Positions 36,514 to 48,200 of a stretch of 64,000 nt of DNA are shown in pieces. The stretch spans positions 124,001 through 188,000 of the forward strand of contig CALSFV010000288.1 of assembly GCA_943737045.1 (NCBI GenBank), read 5' to 3'. How positions within the stretch are numbered: the stretch's first letter is position 1; every line of letters begins with the position of its first letter. Source of the stretch: Parapristionchus giblindavisi (taxonomy: Eukaryota > Nematoda > Chromadorea > Rhabditida > Diplogasteridae). The notes beneath the pieces are model-generated. The model made no database searches. It worked only from the letters and a program-made list of their open reading frames with translations, and had not been told where the DNA came from. Both the position numbers and the translations under genes were made by a program.

Positions 36514-37365
36514 AATCACTCTGATCATAAGACTGAAATTTTCCCAAAAACGGATTTTATTTGGATGTTTTCTAAAGGGGAATATAGTTATCGTTCTATA
36601 TTCCCAAGTTGATGGAATATTTGATTGGATATTCTTCAACACGAACTTTTTTTTTTAAATATTTTAAATTTAATACTATGATTTCAGCGATCGCTCGTGT
36701 GGATCCGCCAGATGCGAGTGATGATGCGAACTACAAGAGGTAGATCGAATTATTGATTTTTTTGGATGATTATCGATCGATTTACTGTTAGGATATGTTG
36801 AATGTGGATGATTCTGTGACTCCATGCGTTTTCTCTCAAAAGAATATTTCCATTCACACCCTGTTGAATCGTAGTTTTATAATATGATGAATTATGCTTG
36901 CGGTAGCAATGGCTTGTTTTCGATTTATTGGACTCGTCTTAGCACAATCAATCAATATATTCATATCAAGTTTAATACTAGATGAAGTGAGACTCTTACT
37001 CTGAAGAACCGCTCAATCAGTTTACTTTCCTAGTTCTGAAGCACTCTGCATATAATAATTATTTATTTGTTTATTTTTAATTAAAAAAAACATTGCAGTG
37101 AGCATCCATTCTCGTCACTGGAGATCGACAGTCGACTGCCCCCGAGGACAACGAGAGCAGGAATGATGAGTGAAGGAGTAGGAAAGAATGAGGATGGGAG
37201 ACGAGAGATGCAGCGGGTGACGGAGTCCCCGTTGCGAATGAGTTAGTTGTTATTATTTTTCGAAATATTGATTTTTGATTAAAAAGTTCATTGGGCGATC
37301 CTTTGGAGAAAAGCTCCACGTACCTCGCCCATGCATGATTCAGCTCTAGCGAAATCAAAGATTTT

Positions 37366-38580
37366 CATACCTTCGTAATGCGAAGATCGGCCCACTATAT
37401 ATGAGGCCGTTTGCGTAAGACTCAACTAACTGCCGGCACAGTAAAAAAATCAAATTTTGGAGATCGGGGTTCTCAAGGGTGCTCATGACGATGGTCACGT
37501 TCATTTTGCACCTAGAGCCACCGTTGAGGCCAGACGACGTCGCGTTGAAATCGCGTTTTTAATCATTTCTCGTGACCCGATGGTGCTAAAAATTGCAAAA
37601 TATACCCTCAGGGGCAGAATTTCATTGCGGACACGCCTGTCTAATTCATTTTTCATGGAAAAATTTTAGAAATTTTCAAAATTGGAAATTCAGTCGATGG
37701 AAAAAGTCCGTTTTGCGAGATACATAGATCGGACCGGAATGGCATCAGGATTCCATAGAAAAAATTTGAGCCAATTTGCGCCCGAGTCATTCGAGATAAT
37801 CAACTTTTAGTGTAGTCATTTTGCCGTTGAAGAGTAGGAAAGAGGCTAGAGAGTATGGAATTGTGAGAGAGCAGAGAAGGTTGAAGGGAAGGGCATCCCG
37901 TCCACTCCCCTTCATTCCCATCCTGATCGTCTCACCTGCCTCTTTGCTCTCTCGCCCCAGCACACTCTCTCGTCTCTTGCCTCTGCATCAACGGTAAAAT
38001 GACTACACTAAAAGTTGATTATCTCGAATGACTCGGGCGCAAATTGGCTGAAATTTTTTCTATGGAATCCTGATGTCATTCCGGTCCGATCTATGTATCT
38101 CGCAAAACGGACTTTTTCCATCGACTGAATTTCCAATTTTGAAAATTTCTAAAATTTTTCCATGAAAAATGAATTAGACAGGCGTGTCCGCAATGAAATT
38201 CTGCCCCTGAGGGTATATTTTGCAATTTTTAGCTCCATCACGTCACGAGAAATGACTAAACACGCGATTTCAACGCGACGTCGTCTGGCCTCAACGGTGT
38301 CTCTAGGTGCAAAATGAATGTGACCATCGTCATAAGCACCCTTGAGAACCTCGATCTCCAAAATTTGATTTTTTTACTGTGCCAAATTTTATTTCTTTTA
38401 GTCGATTCTTACGCAAACGGCCTCATATGGCCCATTTTGGCCACTTGATGCGAAACTTAGTTAAATAGACAATTTTTACGCGAAAAATAACGAATTTTCG
38501 GAATTGACCCGCCCTATTTCGAGAATTAACCCACTTTATAAAAATAAACGGCGAAGTTACCGAAAATGTAAGTAGCGAAA
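37366..38580. repeat. CCCTCGCAATACGAGG MITE copy 3, split by F5
   Basis: Left part 37366-37401 (TACCTTCGTAATGCGAAGAT ... CCCACTATAT) and right part 38426-38580 (ATGGCCCATTTTGGCCACTT ... GAAAATGTA) are the two halves of one MITE. Confidence 0.7.
37402..38425. mobile_element. Foldback F5 (TGAGGCCG family), copy 1
   Basis: Ends TGAGGCCGTTTGCGTAAGA and its complement. Arms of about 430 bp are joined by a GAGAGAG/CTCTC-rich centre. It is inserted in a MITE in hyls-1 copy B intron 3, with ATAT on both sides. Near-identical to F8 (43511-44533). Confidence 0.88.
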
Positions 38581-39606
38581 TCTAAATGTGGCGTGTGCTA
38601 ACCAGTTGATTGCGCGTTTCGCGCCGTTTGTATGAGGAAACATCTTTTCACGCAAACTCGATCAATAGCATTATTGTATGACTCATAAATTAATATTATT
38701 ATTTATTATTATTATTATTATTTTAAATTATTATTTTTATTATTATTATTGCCAGAATCGTCTGGTTAGAATCCACTCCGCTGGCAACCGCAGATTCCGA
38801 GTGCTGTCGAACAGGTTAACTGAGTATTGATTAATTGTGGTCATATTGAAGTAGACTTACAATTAGACTAATTGTAAGTCTTATCAAGTCTGTGGCGTAT
38901 TTTAAATAGACTTTAAGTTTTGAAATACCAGAGCCTCCCCTTGTTAGTTGAAGTTTGCTAAATTGTGTTTAATTGTAAACTGTAATCATGATTGTCTTTC
39001 CAGATGCAGTTTGAGTATCCGCAGACAGACGCGCTCGTTGGACGCGCGTACGAGCGTTGCGGACGGACGTACGCGTTGTGCGACGAACTGGATGATCTGG
39101 TGCGTTGCGTGCATTTTATGAGTCGACATATCTTATGTTTGGCATTTTTGTTACCTTCTCACATTGTGAGGTTATGACTTTTCTCACATGATTTATGGAA
39201 TGGTTGATGAAAGGAGAATTGGAGTTAGCATACGGTTGGTTGGGTAGGGAAGTCTGAAGATTGCGGAGGCATGGCGTGTGAGAGAGGGGATGTGAGAGGG
39301 TGAGAGAGAGAAGGGAGTAAGCGAAAGGAGGGTGAGAGAGAGTGAGAAGAGAGAAAGGGATAGAAATATCTAACAAGGGAAGTACAAGAAATATCTTTTA
39401 GACTTTTGAACAAGACTATTTTTCCTCGATAGGTAAAGGCAATATATGGACGGAACCAAAAAATTAGCTGCGACCATGCACTTTCAGATTTTATATAATT
39501 AATCAAAGTTTGTGAAAAAAATTCCTCATTTTTTGAAGAAAAAAACGCACTGTGTAGGGGACAAGGAGCGTAGGAAACAAAGCGCTCCTGTAAGAGCGTG
39601 AGAGCA

Positions 39607-39676
39607 TGGCAGCGTGGTGTAGTGGTAGTGTGAACTCTTCTGGATCGGGCTGTGGTTGGTTCGATCACACCTATGG
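39607..39676 (+). ncRNA. tRNA-like module in F6 left arm
   Basis: A-box-like TGGTGTAGTGGTAGTG and B-box-like GGTTCGATCAC spaced as in a tRNA. The acceptor stem does not pair well, so this is tRNA-derived rather than a working tRNA. Confidence 0.5.
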
Positions 39677-40100
39677 ACATTTTTCTTTTGCTCATTTTTA
39701 ACAGCTTCGGACTTGTACTTTCGCTGAAAATTTTTTTTTTTACTTTCAGAACTTTCGTGCGTTCGTGCAATTTGATCCTATTCTATTACATTTTTCATTA
39801 TTTCCAATATATTTAGCATCTAATAACTTCTGCGAAATTTATCAACAAAACAAATTATTAAAATTGTACACGTCACATAATATATCAACAACAATGGCAG
39901 TTAACAAAACAATTCCCGCGCAATCGACGATCACATATCGAGCATTTGATGAAATGAAAGTTGGGACAGGGTCTCTGACAGATTACAACAACATCTTAGA
40001 AGATGTAATCTTGAGCATTCAAAAAAAATTACATTTTTTTTTATTTTTTCCTTCGAAAGTACAAGTCTGAAGATGTTAAAAATGAGCAAAAGAAAAATGT

Positions 40101-40172
40101 CCATAGGTGTGATCGAACCAACCACAACCCGATCCAGAAGAGTTCTCACTACCACTACACCAAGCTGCCATG
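40101..40172 (-). ncRNA. tRNA-like module in F6 right arm
   Basis: Mirror of 39607-39676 with a few changes (TGGTGTAGTGGTAGTGAGAA, GGTTCGATCACACC on the minus strand). Confidence 0.5.
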
Positions 40173-40527
40173 TTCTCAGTGCTCTTACAGGAGCGCTTTG
40201 TTTCCTACGCTCCTTGTCCCCTACACAGTGCGTTTTTTTCTTCAAAAAATGAGGAATTTTTTCACAAACTTTGATTAATTATATAAAATCTGAAAGTGCA
40301 TGGTCGCAGCTAATTTTTTGGTTCCGTCCATATATTGCCTTTATCTATCGAGGAAAAATAGTCTTGTTCAAAAGTCTAAAAGATATTTCTTGTACTTCCC
40401 TTGTAAAAGAGACGGATGGAAAGGAAATGCCGAAAGAATGACTAGGCTGGGTTAGCTTTGGGCTTGACTCGTTGAAAAAATATGCACTTACTACTTACTA
40501 CTCAACAGTCTTTCGATTAATAGAGTC

Positions 40528-41019
40528 GTGAAACATGAACCCCGCGAGTCGACTGCACTGCCCTCAAGTCTATTCTGTTTAGTCGACGACGACGACTTTG
40601 CATTTCTTGCAACCATCCTGCTATCTACGTTGTTAATCGTGTACATTGGAGGTCGATTAAGTGACAAAGTCAGTCGTTTGATCCAACTCCAACCAATCAA
40701 GTCATATCTACACTGCCGACAAGGGCTTCTTCTGATTTCTTCTCGTCCATTCGTTTCTCCAGCCCTATGTTATGTTCTAAAGCCGCGAAGAGCAGATAAG
40801 CTCTCCTCGTTTCATACACTCTCTCGCCTGCTTTTCTTTCCGTTTTTCCCTTTATTTTCGCTGCTTCTGAACTCTGCATTAGTGGAGGCTTGTAAGAGAA
40901 AGGGTATGGGATTCCTGTCCAAGTTGAAGAACGCCCTTGGTAGTTTGTTCCGAGGAGGAAAAGATCGAAGAGAGGCTCCGGCTGTGGAAGCTGTCGTGCA
41001 GCCGCAAAGCAAGAATGGG
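40528..41019 (+). other. Open frame running into hyls-1 exon 6, shared by both copies
   Basis: In copy B an open frame begins at 40528 and runs in phase into exon 6 (40888). The frame is also open in copy A from 7314 to 7712. It encodes hydrophobic stretches (LCYVLK, SRLLFFPFFPLFSLLL). It may be chance openness of a pyrimidine-rich intron end or an alternative 5' exon. I lean to chance. Confidence 0.3.
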
Positions 41020-41518
41020 GTATGTTCATAGGTGGGCACTCTGGCGGAAAGGCTCTGCGAATTGTTAGCGAATGACATTATGCAGCTGGTGAATTGGTGG
41101 TTTAGATGCTTTGGCTTGTCGTGAGCAGACTTTATTTGTGGAAAGTTGGATTGAAATATGCGTAGTAACTTTGGCAAACGGCTGTGCTTCACGGATGCCT
41201 TTTCAATGATTGAGTGGTATTGTCTTCTAACTAGATTGATTGATTGATTGATCTTTGATCTTTCCATTCCTTTTCAGAGAGCCGAAGTGACTGGACTGAG
41301 CGTCGATCAGATCATGGCGCGAGCGGAGGAGCAAGTGAGGAAGGAAAGTGGAGGATGGAGAGGTGATCTTTGAATTTTGTAGTTTGATCGTTGATCTCTG
41401 AACTTTAGTCTTGTTAGCTAGACATCTGTTGCGATATGATATTAGGGATGCGCTTGTTGATTGCATGTTTCACTGATCTCACATGTGTTTGCGGGTTCCG
41501 AACTTTAGTGCTTCGGTA

Positions 41519-42952
41519 CAGTGTAGCCAAAAAGTCATGGGACACTTTTTCAACTTTTTATAACTTTTGATCCAGGAAAGCAATCAAGCTGATCTTTTGA
41601 GTCAATATACAGAATTTATCAAGGGATACAACCATGATGTGTTGTTATAATTAAATTAGTTCACTGTTGCATAGTAATGATGCTATCGAAATACACTTTT
41701 TTGAAAAATTACATTTCTTTGGTGAAAGGCCTTGTTCTTCTGAAACACGGTGAGAGTATAGACATATACTAGGGCTGAACAGTCAAACAATCCGGAATAG
41801 CTACGATTAGGATTTCAAGCTGTAGCAGGGTTGCAACTTTGACCCCCAAAATTTATAACTCAGCTTCTAGATGTGTTAACGACCCGCTCTAAGTGCTGAA
41901 ATCATGCTAGTGGCGAGTAATGTTTATACCAAGATTACGGTAGTCAAAGCTCGACATTTGCCCTCAGGGCATAAAATAATTTTTTTGAAGAAGGACTGAA
42001 TTTGAGACCCTACCGTTCAGAGTGCGGATCTTCTAAAAATATGGTTCCTGCGCAAGCAGCTTTGTAATGTATCATATATTTATTTCTTTTATTTTGGTTT
42101 AGTTCCGATTCTTTTTAGACCCGTAGCTAAAGTTATGCTGAGGTCTACTCGGTTTCAGCGATCAAAGATCAAAATACAAAGATCAAAGATCGAAGTTCAG
42201 CAATAGTATAAAAACTTTTGTGAACATCTCTAACATGCATAGGTGCTTTGAAAATAAAAGATTCCATCAATAGAGGACCGGGAACGAGAGAAGTGAGAGA
42301 GAAAGAGCAAGAGCGCGCACCGAGTAGACCTCAGCATAACTTTTGCTACGGGTCTAAAAGGAATCGGAGCTAAACCAAAATAAGGGAAATAAATATATGA
42401 TACATTGCTAAGCTGCCTGCGTAGGAACCATAATTTTAGAAGACCCGCCCTATGAACGGTAGGGTCTCAAATTCAGTCTTCCTTCAAAAAAATTATTTTA
42501 TGCCCTGAGTGCAAATGTCGAGCTTTGGCTACCGTAATCTGGGGATAAACATTACTCGCCACTAGAATCATTTCAGCACTTAGAGCTAGTCGTTAGCACA
42601 TCTAGAAGCTGAGTTATAAAATTTTTGGGTCAAAGTTGCAACCCTGCTACAGCTTGAAATCCTAATCGTAGCTATTCCGGATTGTTTGACTGTTCAGCCC
42701 TAGTATATGTCTACACTCTCACCGTGTTTCAGAAGAACAGGGCCTTTTACCAAAGAAATGTGATTTTTCAAAAAAGTGTATTTCGATAGCATCATTACTA
42801 TGCAACAGTGGACTAATTTAATTACAACAACACATCATGGTTGTATCCCTTGATAAATTCTGTACATTGACTCAAAAGATCAGCTTGATTGCTTTCCTGG
42901 ATCAAAAGTTATAAAAAGTTGAAAAAGTGTCCCATAACTTTTTGGCTACAAC
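41519..42952. mobile_element. Foldback F7 in hyls-1 copy B intron 7
   Basis: Ends ACAGTGTAGCCAAAAAGTCA and TTTTTGGCTACA, with arms of about 620 bp. TA lies just outside both ends, as for mariner-type insertions. Copy A intron 7 lacks it. The TGGGACACTTTTTCAACTTT end resembles Tc1/mariner-derived MITEs. No transposase frame. Confidence 0.85.
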
Positions 42953-43510
42953 GTATCTACTTAGAATGATATACGATATTAGTCATAATAATGATAATAA
43001 TAATATTAATATCACATGACAAGTTTTTTTCTTTACTGCATATCGTTCCCAACTCTGCATTGAACAAGTAAATATTGTTCGAAGTATCGAAACTGTTAAA
43101 AAAACTTCCCGTTTCCCTGTTCGCAAAAGAAAACGTTGCAATGTTGCTCCTCTAACTACAGCATTCGATCGTATTTGCGGTATTTGTGTGAGGTTCAAAC
43201 GTCTTGAAAATGTATGAGAAAAAGGCGAGAGAGCGTGCAAAACGAGGAGAGTCTTTTCTGACTTTCTTTTCTTTTGTGTGTATTTTTGAATTTGAATGTC
43301 CAAGTTCAAAGATCAAAGATCAAGGTACTCTGCTACCGTGTCCAGGATCGTCTGTGACTAGTCGAGATGATGACGTTGATGAAGAAGAAGATGAAGATGA
43401 CGATGACGATAGTCAGCAGAGTGGCGAGGTAGCATCAAGTCCGCGTAGACCCGGAGGAGAACCGGGACCGGCAGGACGAGCAAGAACCGAGTTGAGGCAG
43501 GTACGGTATA

Positions 43511-44533
43511 TGAGGCCGTTTGCGTAAGACTCGACTAAGTGCCGTCACAGTAAAAAATCAAATTTTGGGGATTGGGGTTCTCAAGGGTGCTCATGACGAT
43601 GGTCACGTTCATTTTGCACCGAGAGCCACCGTTGAGACCAGACGACGTCGCGTTGAAATCGCGTTTTTAGTCATTTCTCGTGTCCCGATAGTGCTAAAAA
43701 TTGCAAAATATACCCTCAGGGGCAGAATTTGATGGCGATCACGCCTGTCTAATTCACTTTTCATGGAAAAATTTCAGAAATTTTCAAAATTGGAAATTCA
43801 GTCGATGGAAAAAAGTCCGTTTTGCGAGATACATAGATCGGACCGGAATGGCATCAGGATTCCCTAGAAAAAATTTCAGCCAATTTGCGCCCGAGTCATT
43901 CGAGATAATCAACTTTTAGTGTAGTCATTTTGCCGTTGAAGAGTAGGAAAGAGGCTAGAGAGTATGGAATTGTGAGAGAGCAGAGAAGGTTGAAGGGAAG
44001 GGCATCCCGTCCACTCCCTTTCATTCCCATCCTGATCGTCTCACCTGCCTCTTTTCTCTCTCACCCCAGCACACTCTCTCGTCTCTTGCCTCTGCATCAA
44101 CGGTAAAATGACTACACTAAAAGTTGATTATCTCGAATGACTCGGGCGCAAATTGGCTGAAATTTTTTCTATGGAATCCTGATGTCATTCCGGTCCGATC
44201 TATGTATCTCGCAAAACGGACTTTTTCCATCGAAAGAATTTCCTATTTTGAAAATTTCTGAAATTTTTCCATGAAAAATGAATTAGACAGGCTTGATCGC
44301 CATCAAATTCTGCCCCTGAGGGTATATTTTGCAATTTTTAGCACTATCGGATCACGAGAAATGACGAAAAACGCGATTTCAACGCGACGTCGTCTGGCCT
44401 CAACGGTATCTCTAGGTGCAAAATGAACGTGACCATCATCATAAGCACCGATGAGAACCTCGATCTCCAAAATTTGATTTTTTACTGTGCCAAATTTTAT
44501 TTCTTTTAGTCGATTCTTACGCAAACGGCCTCA
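43511..44533. mobile_element. Foldback F8 (TGAGGCCG family), copy 2
   Basis: Same element as F5, with the same GAGAGAG centre. It is inserted 10 bp after the donor of hyls-1 copy B exon 8 (GTACGGTATA at 43501). Copy A carries the empty site GTACGGTATACATGGGCAGG at 8891. Confidence 0.88.
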
Positions 44534-45597
44534 TATATGGGCAGGGTACGGTATATGGTCAGGGTACGGTATATGGTCAGGAGTACGATATATGGGCGAT
44601 TGGAGTACTGTAGTGGCGAAAACGGTATTGGTATTATCAGTGAAGGTGCGTAACAATGAATGTGACATCCAGTGCCGTATGATATCCTAATCTGTTTTGA
44701 TCGTCACTTTCTGCAGCGTGATTAAAACCATGACGGTGCATCATCAACCATAGCGGACACTTTGCAGCCACTGCCGGCTGCGGTCGGATTGGAAGCAGGT
44801 GTGTAAATGACTAAAAAATCTTCAATTATTTGTTTTTGATATGTATTTTTTTAATATGTACAGTATTTCATTTTTTTCCGGTTTCCCGAAAAGGGGTCGG
44901 AAAAACCGGAAAATTTTCCGCACAACCCTGCCACAATGTTATTTTTCCAAAGAAAAGTTCTGTTAGCGCTCATCGTGTGTGTTTTACTAATTAAATTGCA
45001 CCAAGTACTCAATGTGCGCACCCGCCGCACCAATTGGTGTATCGGAGGCTAGTTTTCTTGCTTAACTTTAGTTTTCAATTGATTTTATTGAGTCTTTTTG
45101 CGATTATGTGATTCCATTGATCATGTTTCGTATTACTAAGCGCATGACATCTGAAATCGCGCAAGGAAAGCAGTGAAAATTGTGTTTTATTTAAGTCTGT
45201 TTCTAGGCATTTTGTTTTTTGCTCTCTCTAGTGCGTATACGTTATACTATTTGCTCTGTTCCATACTTAGATGTACTCTTAACATCTTTATGATGCTCGC
45301 TCATAAATTGTTCGTCGTTTGGCGCCGATTGTCCTTTGCTACGATTCTGTTTTCTCGTCGCTGTAGTTCCAACTCCATTTTTGCTTTTTTTAGTTCTATT
45401 TAAACCTTATTATTTGCACGTCTTATATTTATTGCTAGAACACTCGCTCTTATTTTCTTGCTCTATGCGCTATTTCCATGTCTCGTTCGCTCTCAGCGCC
45501 CAAAACATTAAACGTGCGAGTGGGAAATTGCCGTCTGTTTTGTTTCGTCATTTTGTTTGCTAAACTTTTATTTAGCTATGTTTTATTATTTGCAGTA

Positions 45598-47418
45598 TGG
45601 TCGGCGCACTGCGGACAGCCATCGCCAATATATCGGGCGGTCGGTGCGTGGCGCGTCCTAGAGCGCATCCACTCTCACGGTTCCCTCCTGCACTTGCGTC
45701 ATCAGCAGTATCAGCACTACTTGCACTACCACAACAGGTTGGTGCTGTTTAGAATTATTTATTTATTTATTTATTTTCATAATGTTGTGATCAAAAGAAA
45801 CAAAAAATGGCGAGAGAGTGTGCAATTCGAGAATAGTTTTCTCTGGTTTTCCTTTGGTGTGCCTATTGATAAGAATTTAAATAGCATTTGATATATTGGA
45901 AGTTTTAGTGCATTGTTTTATTATGATCGTTCGTTTAAATGCAAATTTTTATTATGAGTTGCTTGTTGAGATGTGGCACGCCGTGCAGTACATGGCCAGT
46001 GATACTCCCGGCGCTCTTGGGTACGGCGGAAGAGTAGTGAGATGTTTATTGCCATAACGAAAGGTGTAATTGATACGAGTGAGCAATGATAGCTCAAACA
46101 TAACCCTCCAAAATGCGGCAAGACTTATGAATCAGCCTAATACTTTTACATGTACATGCTTAATTTGAGATCTGAATAGGATGAAATGATTGAATAATCC
46201 ATTATATTGTTTTGTAAAACTGATCTTTGGTCTATATTCTTTTATCTTGTGATCTTTGATCTTTGCAGCTGCCCGTATCTGAGATACACTGTGGGAGACG
46301 CTGACAACATCGGGCGACAAAATGGCCAAACTGTTCGCGGCGTGGATCACGATGAATAAGGAGAAGGAGGTTATTTATTATAAGATCCAAATGGAATTGT
46401 TCCTAAATGTTGCCTTTGCGATCGAACTGTTCATAGGTCGAAAAGTATTTTACAAAGTACCAAACCTGACCTGATTTTGAGCCAAAATTTCGCAAAAAAT
46501 CGAAAAACCTGACCGGATTTTGAAAACCGACACCTAGATATTCGACCTATGGAACTACTATTGATTTATTGATTATAATATTGATTGATTCAGATGGATG
46601 CCCCTGATGAGGTAGCCGCGCTCACTCGGCTGATAATGGAGCATGCGGGAGTGACGGTGGAAGAGCTCCCGCCTGAAACTGTCAGAGGTACGGTAGGCTT
46701 ACGGTAGAGAGAATCTCCATGCACGAAAGGGTTACTGTAGATGTTGGATACGGTAAGGTAAGGTAAGAAGCGCAATGTGTACTGTAGACGAGGATATATG
46801 TAGAATTAAATCATGGGTAGGGTCAGACCACGCTATCGATTGAGTCGCATTTCAGCTGAAGCGACTACAGTACCCACCAAGTCTACAGTACCCGACGCTA
46901 CCGTATCCCTGCCGTCTACAGTAGCCGCGTCTGCTGCTGAGGAGGAAGTGGATGATGACACCATTGTGGCGCGAGTGCTCGTGGATATGACGAATGGCGA
47001 GAAGGCTACCGTAACCATGGGCAAGGTCTAGGGGATACTCGAGAAGGTGATCTTTGATCTTTTGATTGACTATCCATTATCTTTTGATCTTTGGTCTATG
47101 GTCGTTTGGTCTTGCGAACACATATACTACCACTCTTTTGACGCAACTTGAAATTCTTCGATCTATTCTCCCTGTAGTGTCACGTTTCAGATAGTTCTTA
47201 TCCTATCTGGGACTTGGTTGTATCTGATCTTCCTGGCATTGAGACTCCGGCTAACTATTAGTAATGTTATAGGTGAAGCGCATGCGCAGCGTGAGCAGTA
47301 GCGTCACCGATGAGACTGTCGCTACTGCTGCTGGCGGTGCTGCAGGAAAGATGATGACGTCATCGTGGATAAAAGACACGAACGGAGCCAAGCATAGCAG
47401 AAGCGATGAAGGCGAGTG
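45598..47418 (+). CDS. Unidentified gene or gene fragment inside hyls-1 copy B intron 9
   Basis: I do not recognise this protein. Candidate exons: 45598-45738 (MVGALRTAIANISGGRCVAR, Arg-rich, no acidic residues, mitochondrial-presequence-like), about 46282-46371 (TLTTSGDKMAKLFAAWITMN), 46594-46685 (MDAPDEVAALTRLIMEHAGV), 46854-47028 (Thr/Val/Ala-rich, TIVARVLVDMTNGEKATVTM) and 47272-47418 (VKRMRSVSSSVTDETVATAA). Exons 2 to 5 join in phase if the fourth uses the donor AAG/GTCTAG; otherwise it stops at TAG 47032. The join of exon 1 to exon 2 is unclear. The region has no counterpart in copy A, so it arrived with the 7.7-kb insertion. It could be one truncated gene. Confidence 0.42.
46434..46553. 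mobile_element. CATAGGTCGAA TIR element, copy 3
   Basis: CATAGGTCGAAAAGTATTTT on the left, CACCTAGATATTCGACCTAT on the right, with a shorter body than the other copies. Confidence 0.72.
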
Positions 47419-48107
47419 CTTCTTAATCACATATTGGAACACTCATACACATATTATGCATATAATAAATTGTATGATTAAGGATTACGGTAGATTACCA
47501 GTAGGTCAAAGGGTGGGTCACAGTTATGACTACTACCTTTTGAAATCGGATAGATTAGTAAAGGAAAACAGTCACAACTCATTTACTTACTCGCCGAAAT
47601 ACGAGTAATATGTGGATGGATAAGAAAATTAGTCGAAGTATGTAGTAGATGGATACTGTAGTCAACGAATACTGTAGTCGCTGTGTACTATTCGACGGAT
47701 ACTTCTTTCAATTTTTAGACATACGGTATTTAGACAGGATGGAGACAGTTGCTTTATTGATAGATCATTTATCATTTCATTCCTTGTCATTCTATTAATT
47801 CCCAATCATTTTGTCCCTACTGTCAATCTCTTAGTGCATCTCTCAATCTATCGCACTCGTTATTCAAATGTTTCTCATTTAAATAAGTCGTTCATGCACC
47901 TTAGAACACTTTTCCTCATTCCTTGACTCTATCTATGACATTGTCTGTTCCTTCAAGTGGGTTAGAGCACAGGTATACAGACAAGCCTGGTCAGACACGC
48001 AGGGGAGATGAGAGAGGAGAGAGAGCTAGAGAGTGAGAGCGAGCGAGAGAGTGTGCTGATCCTAGAGAATGCACATGCGAGGTTTGTAGTTTGTACTTCC
48101 CCCTATA

Positions 48108-48150
48108 AATAGCGCTCATTCTTCGTCTATGATTCATCAGTTGCGCCTCT
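48108..48150 (+). promoter_or_regulatory. TATA-box-like promoter candidate
   Basis: CCCCTATAAATAGCGCTCAT followed about 30 bp later by TTCATCAGTTGC, a reasonable TATA/initiator spacing. No gene start follows: the downstream sequence is the TACTGTAG array. It could be a remnant of an LTR. Confidence 0.35.
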
Positions 48151-48200
48151 CCCCTTCGAGAGAATTTTGTCTTGGTGAAGGAACTTCACGATTAAGTATG

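Larger units (their letters stand above)
39373..40404. mobile_element. Foldback F6 with tRNA-like modules in both arms
   Basis: Ends ACAAGGGAAGTACAAG and its complement. Arms are about 370 bp. Copy A intron 5 lacks it (AATACCTAAAAAGAGACGGG near 5305). Each arm holds a tRNA-like module. Confidence 0.87.

Noticed and set aside
37402..44533. Frames of 70-73 codons repeated four times in F5 and F8 (for example 37457-37669, 44303-44524)
   Set aside because: They mirror each other across foldback arms and diverge by stops and frame changes; no sign of protein-level constraint.
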